From assembly GCF_025567285.1 (NCBI RefSeq), contig NZ_JAOQJT010000001.1, forward strand, positions 501,159 to 565,158: DNA of 64,000 nt, in the 5' to 3' direction. Numbering within the stretch: position 1 is the first letter of the stretch; every line of letters starts with the position of its first letter. Both the position numbers and the translations under genes were made by a program. Positions 35,690 to 44,289 of this stretch are shown here, piece by piece. The notes under the pieces are model-generated. The model was not told the DNA's origin. It worked only from the letters and a program-made list of their open reading frames with translations, and ran no database searches. This DNA is from Coprococcus aceti (lineage in GTDB: Bacteria > Bacillota > Clostridia > Lachnospirales > Lachnospiraceae).

Positions 35690-37147
35690 ATGTATACATG
35701 CCAGAAGGCAGATGAATATATAGAAAAGAACAGAGTAGACAGAGCAGACAAGCCGGAGTTCCATCTTACAACTCCGGTGGGCTGGTTAAACGACCCTAAT
35801 GGATTTTCCATATATGGAGGAAAGGCACATTTGTTTTATCAGTTCCATCCATACAGCACGGAGTGGGGACCTATGCACTGGGGACATTCCACCTCAGATG
35901 ATTTTATAAGATGGGAGGAGCTTCCAACAGCACTGGCACCTGACTCGGATTATGATTCATTTGGCTGCTTTTCAGGAACTGCAATAGAGAATGACGGGAA
36001 GCATGTATTGTTCTATACAGGAGTAGTTGAGGAAAAACTGGCTGATGGAACTAAGAATGTTATACAAAACCAGTGTATGGCTGTAGGCGATGGAATTAGT
36101 TATGAAAAAATATCCGGCAATCCTGTTGTTGATGGGAAGATCATGCCGGAGGAATGCAGCCGTGCTGATTTCAGAGATCCGAAGGTCTGGAAGGATGCGG
36201 ACGGCAGGTACTATATGCTGGCTGGAAACCGGACATATGATGGAATCCCTCAGGTTGTACTGTTCTCTTCAGATGATATGTACAACTGGAAATTTGAATC
36301 AGTATTTGCAAAGGATGAAACAGGCAGATTTGGCGCAGTGTGGGAGTGCCCAGACTATTTTGAGATGGATGGACATAAGGTGCTTATAGTATCCCCACAG
36401 GACATGTCAGCAGATGGAGAGTTTCACAATGGAAATAACGTGGTATTCTTCACAGGCGATGTGGATGAAGAGAAACATATTTTCAAGTATGAAAAAGCAG
36501 TATCTGTGGACAGTGGATTTGATTTTTATGCACCACAGACTATAAGAACACCTGATGGACGAAGAGTGATGATTGGCTGGATGCAGTCTTGGGACAGCGT
36601 AAATACGCTGCCACGTGGACAGAAGTGGGCATGTATGATGTCAGTTCCAAGAGAACTAATGATCTCTGACGGCAAGCTGATTCAGACTCCGGTCAGAGAG
36701 CTTTGTGGATACAGGCAGAACAAGCTGGTAGTTAATGATACTTTGCGTGGTGAGAAGACATATGAAGGCATTAACGGCAGAGTTATCGATATGACAGTTG
36801 ATATAAAGAAAGCTGAATGCGGACATTTTACAATGCACTTTGCAAAGGATGAGATTCATGAAACCAATGTCAGCTATACCCCGGGAACACAAATGCTTGA
36901 GATAGACAGAACATTTGCGGGATGGATACGTGATACAAACTGTGTGCGCAAGGTCAAAATCAAGAATGGCAATGGACTTTCAAAAATGAGAATAGTGATG
37001 GATTGGAATTCCATAGAGATATTTGTAAATGATGGAGAACAGGTGCTGTCTACAGTTATATATACACCGCGCAATGCTCAGGATATTGTATTTGAAACTG
37101 ACGGATGTGTGGAACTTGAGGTGGAGAAATACGATCTGAACATATAG
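35690..37147 (+). CDS. glycoside hydrolase family 32, sucrose-6-phosphate hydrolase / beta-fructosidase
   Basis: 485 residues from ATG 35690, with AAGGAGGT upstream. It hydrolyses terminal beta-fructosyl bonds of sucrose, sucrose 6-phosphate or fructans. The three catalytic signatures are visible: the nucleophile Asp in VGWLNDPNGF, the transition-state stabiliser in FRDPKVW, and the acid/base Glu in VWECPDYFEM. A C-terminal beta-sandwich begins at about 345. There is no signal peptide, so it acts inside the cell. No PTS or transporter adjoins it, apart from the remnant upstream. Confidence 0.93.
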   Translation: MYTCQKADEYIEKNRVDRADKPEFHLTTPVGWLNDPNGFSIYGGKAHLFYQFHPYSTEWGPMHWGHSTSDDFIRWEELPTALAPDSDYDSFGCFSGTAIENDGKHVLFYTGVVEEKLADGTKNVIQNQCMAVGDGISYEKISGNPVVDGKIMPEECSRADFRDPKVWKDADGRYYMLAGNRTYDGIPQVVLFSSDDMYNWKFESVFAKDETGRFGAVWECPDYFEMDGHKVLIVSPQDMSADGEFHNGNNVVFFTGDVDEEKHIFKYEKAVSVDSGFDFYAPQTIRTPDGRRVMIGWMQSWDSVNTLPRGQKWACMMSVPRELMISDGKLIQTPVRELCGYRQNKLVVNDTLRGEKTYEGINGRVIDMTVDIKKAECGHFTMHFAKDEIHETNVSYTPGTQMLEIDRTFAGWIRDTNCVRKVKIKNGNGLSKMRIVMDWNSIEIFVNDGEQVLSTVIYTPRNAQDIVFETDGCVELEVEKYDLNI

Positions 37148-37180
37148 GTCATATGCTCTGATTGACACAGAGGGTGATCG

Positions 37181-37241
37181 AATACCAGCTTGCAAAGATT
37201 AGAAAAACATCTGATTTTGCAGACTGGTATTTTGTTTATTT
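37181..37241 (+). terminator. intrinsic terminator after the GH32 gene
   Basis: AATACCAG (37181-37188) pairs with CTGGTATT (37224-37231), with partly paired interior TTGCAAAGAT/ATCTGATTTTGCA and a T-rich tail. The following gap to 37461 holds no gene I can support. Confidence 0.7.
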
Positions 37242-37461
37242 ATCCAGCAAATATGCTGACTACATGTAAATGTGCAATGTCATAAATTTAAGCGTATTGA
37301 AAAAAAGTTAAGCTCTGTTATTCAATGCAGTTATGTTATACTTATAGTGAAAACACTGTTGAAAAGTGTGGTAGTGCATCAGTGCGGGGGCCTAAAAACG
37401 ACTACTGTACTTATTAGGACTAAAACATCAGTAAATGTTGGGAAAACAAAGGAGAAATTGC

Positions 37462-38244
37462 ATGAAAGTTCATAATTATAAAATAAAAAATAACTCTGAG
37501 CAGGCAGAGGGTGCAACTTGTGAAACGTGCAGAAAAATAACATTGAACGGAATAGGTCTGCTTTCCGGAGCACAGCTTAAGTATATAGCGTTCATTTCAA
37601 TGCTCATAGATCATACGAATAAGACATTGCTGTATCCGTATCTGGATGGTGGAATAATATCGGCTGTAAGTGATGTATTTGATGTCCTGGGGCGGATAGC
37701 TTTCCCGATATTCATATATATGTTGGTGGAAGGATATTTTCATACGAGAAACAAGTGGAAGTATCTTGGAATGCTGCTTATATTTGGCGTGATATCTGAG
37801 ATCCCTTATGACATGTTCTCCAGTGGCGTATTCTTTGAATGGAATGCAAATAATATTATGTTTACATTGGCGATGGTGCTGGCAATGATATGGATCATTG
37901 ATGTGCTGAGGAAAAAAATGGAGAAGCTTCCCAAGGCAGTATGGTTTATAGCAACGATACCGATAGTTGCCATAGTGTGTCTTATATCGATGAATCTTGC
38001 GGTTGATTATGACTACCACGCCATACTTATAGGATATTTCCTGTATATATTTCATGAAAAGTCCGCAATTGCAATACCGTTCTGCTACCTGGCGATGTTC
38101 AAGGAACCGTGGGCACTGTTGGGGTTTGGACTGACTTTGACATACAATGGCAAGCGCGGCAGGCAGAATAAGCTGGTGAATTACCTGTTCTATCCAGTGC
38201 ATATGCTGATACTCGGTATTATAAGGATGTGTCTTGGGCTGTGA
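37462..38244 (+). CDS. TraX-family membrane protein
   Basis: 260 residues with about seven or eight hydrophobic helices. The family start is LSGAQLKYIAFISMLIDHTN, followed by RIAFPIFIYMLVEGYFHTRN and, at the end, LVNYLFYPVHMLILGIIRM. In F plasmids TraX acetylates pilin; chromosomal TraX-like proteins of Firmicutes are presumed acyltransferases of unknown substrate. ATG 37462 follows AAAGGAG. A Tad pilus is encoded 25 kb away, but a link is only speculation. It overlaps the region before the next gene, so the two may be co-expressed. Confidence 0.85.
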   Translation: MKVHNYKIKNNSEQAEGATCETCRKITLNGIGLLSGAQLKYIAFISMLIDHTNKTLLYPYLDGGIISAVSDVFDVLGRIAFPIFIYMLVEGYFHTRNKWKYLGMLLIFGVISEIPYDMFSSGVFFEWNANNIMFTLAMVLAMIWIIDVLRKKMEKLPKAVWFIATIPIVAIVCLISMNLAVDYDYHAILIGYFLYIFHEKSAIAIPFCYLAMFKEPWALLGFGLTLTYNGKRGRQNKLVNYLFYPVHMLILGIIRMCLGL

Positions 38245-38270
38245 TAGATGAGAAGGAGCACGGAGACGTT

Positions 38271-39395
38271 ATGGAAATTGACAAAGAGCTGATGACAAAG
38301 ATATATGACCTCAGGCGCAGGCTTCACAGCATTCCTGAGGCTTCGATGCATGAGATGCAGACTAAGGCGGTGCTCATGTCGTTTCTCAGGGAGAATACTG
38401 ACCTTGAGATCGTGGATAGAGGTGCTTGGTTTTATGCGGTGCTGAAATCTTCTGATGACAGAATAGGGGATGAAGAAAGAACGCCGATCGCGTTCAGGGC
38501 AGACATGGATGCAGTGTGTGGGCAGGATGGAAAGCCGGGACATTACTGCGGGCATGATGGACATAGCAGTATATTATGTGGGGCTGCGGCCTGGCTGTCC
38601 CGTGCAAGCCAGAATCAGATAATTAACAGGGGCGTCTATTTCATTTTCCAGCCCGGCGAGGAGATCGGTGCCGGGGCAAGGCTGTGCAGAGATCTTATAA
38701 TTGAGAAGAATATAGGTGAGATTTATGGACTTCATAACATACCGGGATATCCGAGAAATCATGTGCTGACGATAGATGGAACATTTGCATGCGCATCAAC
38801 GGGGCTTGAGATACATATGATAGGGACAGCCAGCCATGCGGCATATCCTGAGGCGGGAAAGAATCCGGGGCCTGCGCTTGCCAGGCTGTTGCTGGAGATA
38901 GAGGAGCTTACGGAGGAGTACAACCGCAGCAGGGGATTTGTCAGGATGACGCTCATCGGAATGGATATTGGAAATGCCAATTATGGTGTGGCTGCATCAG
39001 AAGGAACGCTGCGTATGACGGTGAGGGCTGAGAGAGAAAAGGTATTTGCCGGGTATGTGGATGAGATAAAGCAGATTGCACAAAATACTGCGGACGATGG
39101 GGGCTTCACCCTTGATATACAGGAGATAGAGCGGTTCCCGGCAACGGAAAATCATGCTGTGAATGTGGACAAACTGAGAAAATGTGCTGCTGACCAGAAT
39201 ATTGTGGTTACAGAACTTGCTGAGCCGATGAGGTGGTCGGAGGACTTCGGATACTATCTGCAGGAGACAAAGGGAGCATTCTTCGGCGTAGGCGATGGTG
39301 AGGATCATGCCCAGCTCCATACGGCGGGATTCGAGTTCCCGGATGAGATCATAGAGACAGCAGTTAAAATGTTTGTGGGGCTGGCGTTGATGTAG
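38271..39395 (+). CDS. M20-family amidohydrolase (HipO/AbgB-like)
   Basis: 374-residue metal-dependent amidohydrolase of the M20D group, which removes N-acyl groups from amino acids or similar amides. Motifs: LRRRLHSIPEASMHE, FRADMDAVCG, YCGHDGHSSILCGAAAWL (metal-binding Cys and His), FQPGEEIGAGA with the catalytic Glu, and a final SEDFGYYLQETKGAFFGVG containing the D/E metal ligand. ATG 38271 has GGAG upstream. The Asp of the usual DALP is followed by AVCG, so substrate preference may be unusual. Confidence 0.9.
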   Translation: MEIDKELMTKIYDLRRRLHSIPEASMHEMQTKAVLMSFLRENTDLEIVDRGAWFYAVLKSSDDRIGDEERTPIAFRADMDAVCGQDGKPGHYCGHDGHSSILCGAAAWLSRASQNQIINRGVYFIFQPGEEIGAGARLCRDLIIEKNIGEIYGLHNIPGYPRNHVLTIDGTFACASTGLEIHMIGTASHAAYPEAGKNPGPALARLLLEIEELTEEYNRSRGFVRMTLIGMDIGNANYGVAASEGTLRMTVRAEREKVFAGYVDEIKQIAQNTADDGGFTLDIQEIERFPATENHAVNVDKLRKCAADQNIVVTELAEPMRWSEDFGYYLQETKGAFFGVGDGEDHAQLHTAGFEFPDEIIETAVKMFVGLALM

Positions 39396-39447
39396 TGCAT
39401 GTAAGAGATAGTAAGTTATTTGATGTTCAAAAATGGGGTGAAGTCGT

Positions 39448-40341
39448 ATGAAGATAAAATATGACAAGCGCGTAATGCGTATAATTCTGATCACCGCGGT
39501 GGTGGTATCTGTTCCTACACTTGCAGGAATGATCTGTGGTGTGTTTTTTGATGATATTGTCAGTACATTTTGCGATGTTATGATGGTGACCAGCGTTATT
39601 ACATTTTGCCCTATGGCTGGTTTGTGGCTTGCCTGCCTGGACGCATGGCTGTACTTGAGAGAACTGGGCAAGGCCGGATATGAGGTCCCAGATGACAGAA
39701 GAAAATATAATTGTGTGCTGGAAAATCTGCCGAGAGAACGAGAAGATTATTGCATCGTTGATGGAAGGGACAGGGATAGCGTGATATCAGCATGTATCAC
39801 GGCTGCATGTGCACTTTGTTTTGCGGTGGTGGCCATAAAGTATTATGTAGGGTGGTGGCGCTGGCTCCCCGGAGTGTCGATTCCTGGAATATGCCTGTGT
39901 ATTGTTGTTGTATTCTGGGTGGCTGGGGCAGTTGTATATTATAGACAGTCTGACAATAGAAGATATAGAGGAAGGCTTGAACCAGTCGATGACAGAAAGG
40001 TAAGAACCTATCTGTTTAAGAAGATAATGACTGTACTTTTGGCTGGCTTTGTATCCGTGATTTTTGATCTGGCTATGTTTTCTGCGGCTGGTTACATGGC
40101 CAAAGCACAGGTGGAGGCGGATGTTGAGAAGGTGAGATACGAGGTCGCTGGTATCAGCGATGTATCTCGTGACGGTCAAGATGGAACATACCAGCCAGGA
40201 GAGATAGACACGGACAAGCTGGGCATAGATTTTCGGATGAAAGACGGACATCTTGAATGGCAGTCAGAGCACGGGCAGATGAAGCTTACGTATGTATATA
40301 CATGGAAATATGGGAAAACGGAAAGAAGGATTATCAGATGA
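39448..40341 (+). CDS. multi-pass membrane protein of unknown function
   Basis: 297 residues with about five hydrophobic segments: two near the N-terminus (about 9-31 and 40-65), two in the middle (about 112-130 and 140-163) and one near 193-215. These are separated by charged loops, and a hydrophilic C-terminal domain of about 80 residues follows. GGGGTG precedes ATG 39448. I do not recognise a family. The C-terminus ends in ordinary sequence, so it appears complete. A small putative membrane ORF follows about 140 bases later. Confidence 0.65.
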   Translation: MKIKYDKRVMRIILITAVVVSVPTLAGMICGVFFDDIVSTFCDVMMVTSVITFCPMAGLWLACLDAWLYLRELGKAGYEVPDDRRKYNCVLENLPREREDYCIVDGRDRDSVISACITAACALCFAVVAIKYYVGWWRWLPGVSIPGICLCIVVVFWVAGAVVYYRQSDNRRYRGRLEPVDDRKVRTYLFKKIMTVLLAGFVSVIFDLAMFSAAGYMAKAQVEADVEKVRYEVAGISDVSRDGQDGTYQPGEIDTDKLGIDFRMKDGHLEWQSEHGQMKLTYVYTWKYGKTERRIIR

Positions 40342-40478
40342 TACTGTGGAAACTTCCGAACTCAGGCATAAAAATACTCTTATTGAACAAAATAAATATA
40401 GAATGTGTTGCAGAATATTCTGAGGTTTTGCATAGCATGTCCTGAAGAGTGATGGATTATTGTGTGTGGAGGTTCGAC

Positions 40479-40559
40479 ATGACAAAAGCGGCAAAGATAT
40501 ATCTGGTGGTTCTCATATGGCTGTCAGCACTGGTGCAGCTGGCGGTACTTCTGATCTAG
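40479..40559 (+). CDS. 26-residue single-helix membrane peptide, tentative
   Basis: ATG 40479 follows GGAGG by six bases. The product is MTKAAKIYLVVLIWLSALVQ followed by LAVLLI: a short basic start and one hydrophobic helix, ending at TAG. This could be a real small membrane protein, or the surviving first codons of a decayed gene whose signal peptide it was. Nothing downstream in any frame continues convincingly. Confidence 0.4.
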   Translation: MTKAAKIYLVVLIWLSALVQLAVLLI

Positions 40560-40655
40560 AATTTATTAACTGTTATCTGAATAGCGATTCGGATTTGATG
40601 GATTCAGTAAAATGTGACTGCCTCTTGAGTCATTCCGGAATTGTTCAGAATGAAT

Positions 40656-40678
40656 AACAGGTAACGACCTGTTTTGTT
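40656..40678 (+). terminator. intrinsic terminator
   Basis: AACAGGT and ACCTGTT form a 7-bp stem around AACG, followed by TTGTT. Confidence 0.6.
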
Positions 40679-40728
40679 AAAGAATTAAATGAAAATATAT
40701 ATCATTACCAATGATTATATGTTAGAAT

Positions 40729-40801
40729 AAATCGACTTTGTTTCAAATTGCAGGGATGCAGCCGCGAATATGCGGAATGTTTGGAGACAGGGTCGATTTT
40801 T
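40729..40801 (+). ncRNA. structured leader with terminator-like hairpin, unassigned
   Basis: AAATCGAC (40729-40736) pairs with GTCGATTT (40792-40799). Inside, TGTTTC can pair with GAGACA and CCGC with GCGG, forming one long branched stem that ends in a T run. It does not match a riboswitch class I know. It could be a plain terminator or an attenuator. Confidence 0.4.
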
Positions 40802-40865
40802 CTGCATAAAATGCAGGATGATCTTCATGGATTTCGGGAAAAATAGGAAGTCTGTTAGCTATTTT

Positions 40866-40972
40866 ACCCTGGATACCGTGCCTTAAAATGTATCTCGACA
40901 TGGAGAGGCAGGTGGATAGGGCTACTAACCGTGATCCATGCCATCACCCGGTATCATAAAGGGGTTTTTTCT
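40866..40972 (+). ncRNA. possible attenuator / leader RNA upstream of potA
   Basis: ACCC and ATACCG (40866-40878) pair with CGGTAT and GGGGT (40949-40965), followed by six T; the roughly 70-base interior can fold further. The stretch from 40973 to 41234 has no convincing gene. The 87-codon frame at 40938-41201 crosses the terminator and has no ribosome site. Two successive T-ended structures before a polyamine transporter suggest conditional termination. This is inference. Confidence 0.35.
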
Positions 40973-41234
40973 TAACATGTTTTTGATTCCCCGACAGTAT
41001 GAGGGCAAGATAAAGTTGTGCTCATGCGAGGAGAGCTATCAGATAGGCTTTTCGTTATTTGCTCCCCGGGCTGGTGAGATATACAGCAGTGATACATGGA
41101 GCGTGGATTTGTTGTCCGCTGACGGCGGGGCGGTCGCTCTTGTCGTCCATTTGGAATGGCAGATGACAAATGCGCTTTGTTGGGGCACTGTAAGTAAGTG
41201 ACGGAGTATGTCACGATACTTAAGGAGGAAATAA

Positions 41235-42683
41235 ATGGAAAAAAACAACAATAATTCCAACAATATCATTGAATTGAAAAACATTGTCAAGACCTATGAC
41301 AATGGATTCACAGCAGTTGACGGCTTTAACCTCGAAGTGAAGAGAGGCGAGTTCGTCACGTTCTTAGGCCCTTCAGGCTGCGGAAAAACCACGACACTTA
41401 GAATGATAGCAGGATTCGAGATTCCTACTTCAGGAGAGATATTACTGAATGGACAGGATATCAGCAAGCTTCCACCAAATAAGAGACCTATCAACACGGT
41501 CTTTCAGAGGTATGCGCTGTTCCCACATCTGAATATCTTTGACAACATAGCATTTGGCCTCAAGCTCAAGAAGCTTCCTAAGGCAGAGATCGTGAAGAAG
41601 GTCAAGAAGGTCCTTGAAATGGTTGACCTTGAGGGCTTTGAGGACAGAAAAGTCGCCACGCTTTCGGGTGGACAGCAGCAGAGAATAGCTATAGCGAGAG
41701 CTCTTGTCAATGAGCCAGAGATACTTCTTCTGGATGAGCCTCTTGGCGCACTGGATCTCAAGATGAGAAAAGAGATGCAGATAGAGCTCAAGGGAATGCA
41801 TGACAGGCTGGGAATCACTTTTATCTATGTAACACATGACCAGGAGGAAGCACTCACCATGTCAGACAAGATAGTTGTCATGAGCGAGGGTGAGATACAG
41901 CAGATAGGAACTCCTGAAGATATATATAATGAGCCAAAGAACGCATTTGTTGCGGATTTCATAGGCGAGAGTAACATCTTCAACGGAATTATGACGGGCA
42001 AGTTAAAGGTAAGATTCTGTGGTGCAGAATTTGTCTGTCTGGATGACGTGGAGATTGGAACAAAGGTGGACGCCGTAGTAAGACCGGAGGATGTGATGAT
42101 CACTACACCTGAACAGGGTGCTGTAAAGGGAGTTGTGACATCTGTTGTGTTCAAGGGTGTGCACTATGAGATCACCGTTGAGTCCGGAAGGAATGAGATA
42201 GTTATTCAGACCACAAAGTCCGCCAAGGTTGGAGACAAGGTTGGCCTCAATGTTGAACCTGATGGAATACACATCATGATATCGGAGACTGCAATCAACA
42301 AGATTGAGAGCTCAGTCAATAGAAATTATGCCCTCGGCGTATTTGACGGTAAGGTATCATGCGACCTCACGGAGATCGTCCCGGGTTCAGCCATGAAGGA
42401 TGGCGTGCTGGTGGATGCAAATGGTGAGGCGATAGACCGTGAGAAGATCAAGGTAATAGTATCTATACTTCCAGAGGATATCGACATGAGTGATGACGAG
42501 GAAGCTGGTATAATCTGCGGACATATCATCAATCTTATATATAAGGGAGACCACTACAGCTATGTGGTGAGAACTGACAATGAGGAGGACTTTATCGTGG
42601 ATGACGAGTACCTGTGGAACATGGAGGACAGAGTCAGCCTGATAATTCCAGAGGATAAGATGAAGTTTTCACTTAAGAAATAG
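41235..42683 (+). CDS. potA: spermidine/putrescine ABC transporter ATPase PotA, extended C-terminus
   Basis: 482 residues; AAGGAGG upstream. Couples ATP hydrolysis to polyamine uptake. Walker A is GPSGCGKTTTLRMIAG, the signature ATLSGGQQQRIAIARAL, Walker B LLLDEPLGALDLKMR and the H-loop VTHDQEEAL. The TOBE region begins at about 250. PotA usually has about 350-380 residues; here an extra 100 residues (about 375-482) contain a second TOBE-like unit (GIICGHIINLIYKGDHYSYV). Such a regulatory extension could sense substrate or another ligand; this is inference. Confidence 0.93.
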   Translation: MEKNNNNSNNIIELKNIVKTYDNGFTAVDGFNLEVKRGEFVTFLGPSGCGKTTTLRMIAGFEIPTSGEILLNGQDISKLPPNKRPINTVFQRYALFPHLNIFDNIAFGLKLKKLPKAEIVKKVKKVLEMVDLEGFEDRKVATLSGGQQQRIAIARALVNEPEILLLDEPLGALDLKMRKEMQIELKGMHDRLGITFIYVTHDQEEALTMSDKIVVMSEGEIQQIGTPEDIYNEPKNAFVADFIGESNIFNGIMTGKLKVRFCGAEFVCLDDVEIGTKVDAVVRPEDVMITTPEQGAVKGVVTSVVFKGVHYEITVESGRNEIVIQTTKSAKVGDKVGLNVEPDGIHIMISETAINKIESSVNRNYALGVFDGKVSCDLTEIVPGSAMKDGVLVDANGEAIDREKIKVIVSILPEDIDMSDDEEAGIICGHIINLIYKGDHYSYVVRTDNEEDFIVDDEYLWNMEDRVSLIIPEDKMKFSLKK

Positions 42684-42697
42684 ATGGAGGGATGAAC

Positions 42698-43498
42698 ATG
42701 AACGGCTTACGTTTTTCAAGAAAACAGCTGGGCATCCCATACGCATTATTTCTCATATGCTTTGTAGTTGCACCACTGTTTGTAATTATTTATTATGCCT
42801 TCACCAACGGCGAGGGCAGGTTTACATTTGACAATCTGACGGGATTCTTTACCAGCCCGAACACCATAGGTACTCTGGCGTACAGCTTTCTGCTTGCCAT
42901 AGTGACTACTCTGGTGTGTCTGCTGCTGGCATATCCGATCGCATATATACTTGCGAGAAGTGAGATGAAAAGGAAATCGGTAATTGTCATGATGTTCGTG
43001 CTCCCGATGTGGATCAACTTCACACTGAGGATCACAGCACTCAAGGAGGTACTCACGGTTATAGAGGGCAATCTGGCATTCCACCCGTTTCTCAATTCGG
43101 TTATAGGAATGACATATGATTTTCTGCCATTTATGATACTTCCTATATACACAACCATATTGAAGCTTGACGGCAGCCTTATGGAGGCCGCTGTGGATCT
43201 TGGGGCAAATAGCTTCCAGACATTTGTCAAGGTCACACTTCCGCTCACCGTTCCGGGAATCGTCAGCGGAATAGTTATGGTATTTTTGCCATCTATGACT
43301 AACTATGTTGTGCTTGACATGCTTTACAACAGCACATACATCATGGGTAGTCTGATAGGAAGCTACTTCTCAGCATACAACTGGAACGGCGGTTCCATGA
43401 TAGCACTCGTCCTTCTTGTGATAATACTTGTATTCACACTTGTGACAAACAAGTACACGGATGATGACGGCGGAAGCAGAGGAGGTGCGTTGTTATAA
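42698..43498 (+). CDS. potB: spermidine/putrescine ABC transporter permease PotB
   Basis: 266 residues with six membrane helices. The ATPase-contact EAA loop is visible as MEAAVDLGANSFQTFVKVTL followed by PLTVPGI. ATG 42698 is chosen because GGAGG lies eight bases upstream; ATG 42692 is too close. Its stop TAATG overlaps the next start. Confidence 0.93.
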   Translation: MNGLRFSRKQLGIPYALFLICFVVAPLFVIIYYAFTNGEGRFTFDNLTGFFTSPNTIGTLAYSFLLAIVTTLVCLLLAYPIAYILARSEMKRKSVIVMMFVLPMWINFTLRITALKEVLTVIEGNLAFHPFLNSVIGMTYDFLPFMILPIYTTILKLDGSLMEAAVDLGANSFQTFVKVTLPLTVPGIVSGIVMVFLPSMTNYVVLDMLYNSTYIMGSLIGSYFSAYNWNGGSMIALVLLVIILVFTLVTNKYTDDDGGSRGGALL

Positions 43499-44289
43499 TG
43501 AAGAAATGGTCTAAGATTATATTTATATGCATTATGCTTCTTCTCATATATATGCCTATATTGATACTGGCTGTTTACAGCTTTACAACATCGGCAAATA
43601 TCGGAAGCATTCACGGATGGTCGCTTCACAATTATGTGACTTTGTTCACCAAGGACGAGCTGAGGTCAATGATCGTTGGAACTGTGTTTCTGGCCGCAGG
43701 TTCAGCACTGATAGCAACCATACTCGGAACACTCGGTGCCATAGGTGCTTTTTATTCAAAAAAATGGGCTTCAGCATCGATAAATGCCATGAATGAGGTG
43801 CCTGTTGTAAATGCAGATGTTGTGACAGGTTTCTCTATATGTATACTGCTCATAGTTGCATTTGGCATGAGCAAGGACAGCTATGTTCCACTTGTCATCG
43901 GCCATGTGGTTTTGTCGGCACCTTTCGTATATCTGTCAGTGGTGCCAAAGCTCAAGCAGATGGACAGCAGTCTGTATGAGGCTGCGTTAGATCTGGGAGC
44001 TACACCTTTCCAGGGACTCACAAAGGTAGTGATACCCCAGATACTTCCGGGTATTATTTCGGGATTTGCGCTGGCTGTTACACTGTCACTGGATGATTAC
44101 TTCATCGCGACATACACCAAGCCTGCGACATTTGACACCATAAGTACTTACGTTGTAAATGCGACAAAAGGTTCACAGACGGAAGTTAAGACAGCCCTGT
44201 GGGCGCTCTCAACAGTCATATTTGCACTGGTTGTCATAATCGTTGTGGCTATGAATGTGGCCGGAAAAAAGAAGGAGGTGGAGCGATGA
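43498..44289 (+). CDS. potC: spermidine/putrescine ABC transporter permease PotC
   Basis: 263 residues, six helices. The EAA loop reads YEAALDLGATPFQGLTKVVI. It overlaps potB by one base and potD by four (ATGA), so the set is translationally coupled. The membrane helix LPGIISGFALAVTLSLDDYF precedes the family DDYF motif. Confidence 0.94.
   Translation: MKKWSKIIFICIMLLLIYMPILILAVYSFTTSANIGSIHGWSLHNYVTLFTKDELRSMIVGTVFLAAGSALIATILGTLGAIGAFYSKKWASASINAMNEVPVVNADVVTGFSICILLIVAFGMSKDSYVPLVIGHVVLSAPFVYLSVVPKLKQMDSSLYEAALDLGATPFQGLTKVVIPQILPGIISGFALAVTLSLDDYFIATYTKPATFDTISTYVVNATKGSQTEVKTALWALSTVIFALVVIIVVAMNVAGKKKEVER

Noticed and set aside
40938..41201. 87-codon frame before potA
   Set aside because: It has no ribosome site, starts inside a terminator-like structure and resembles no family.
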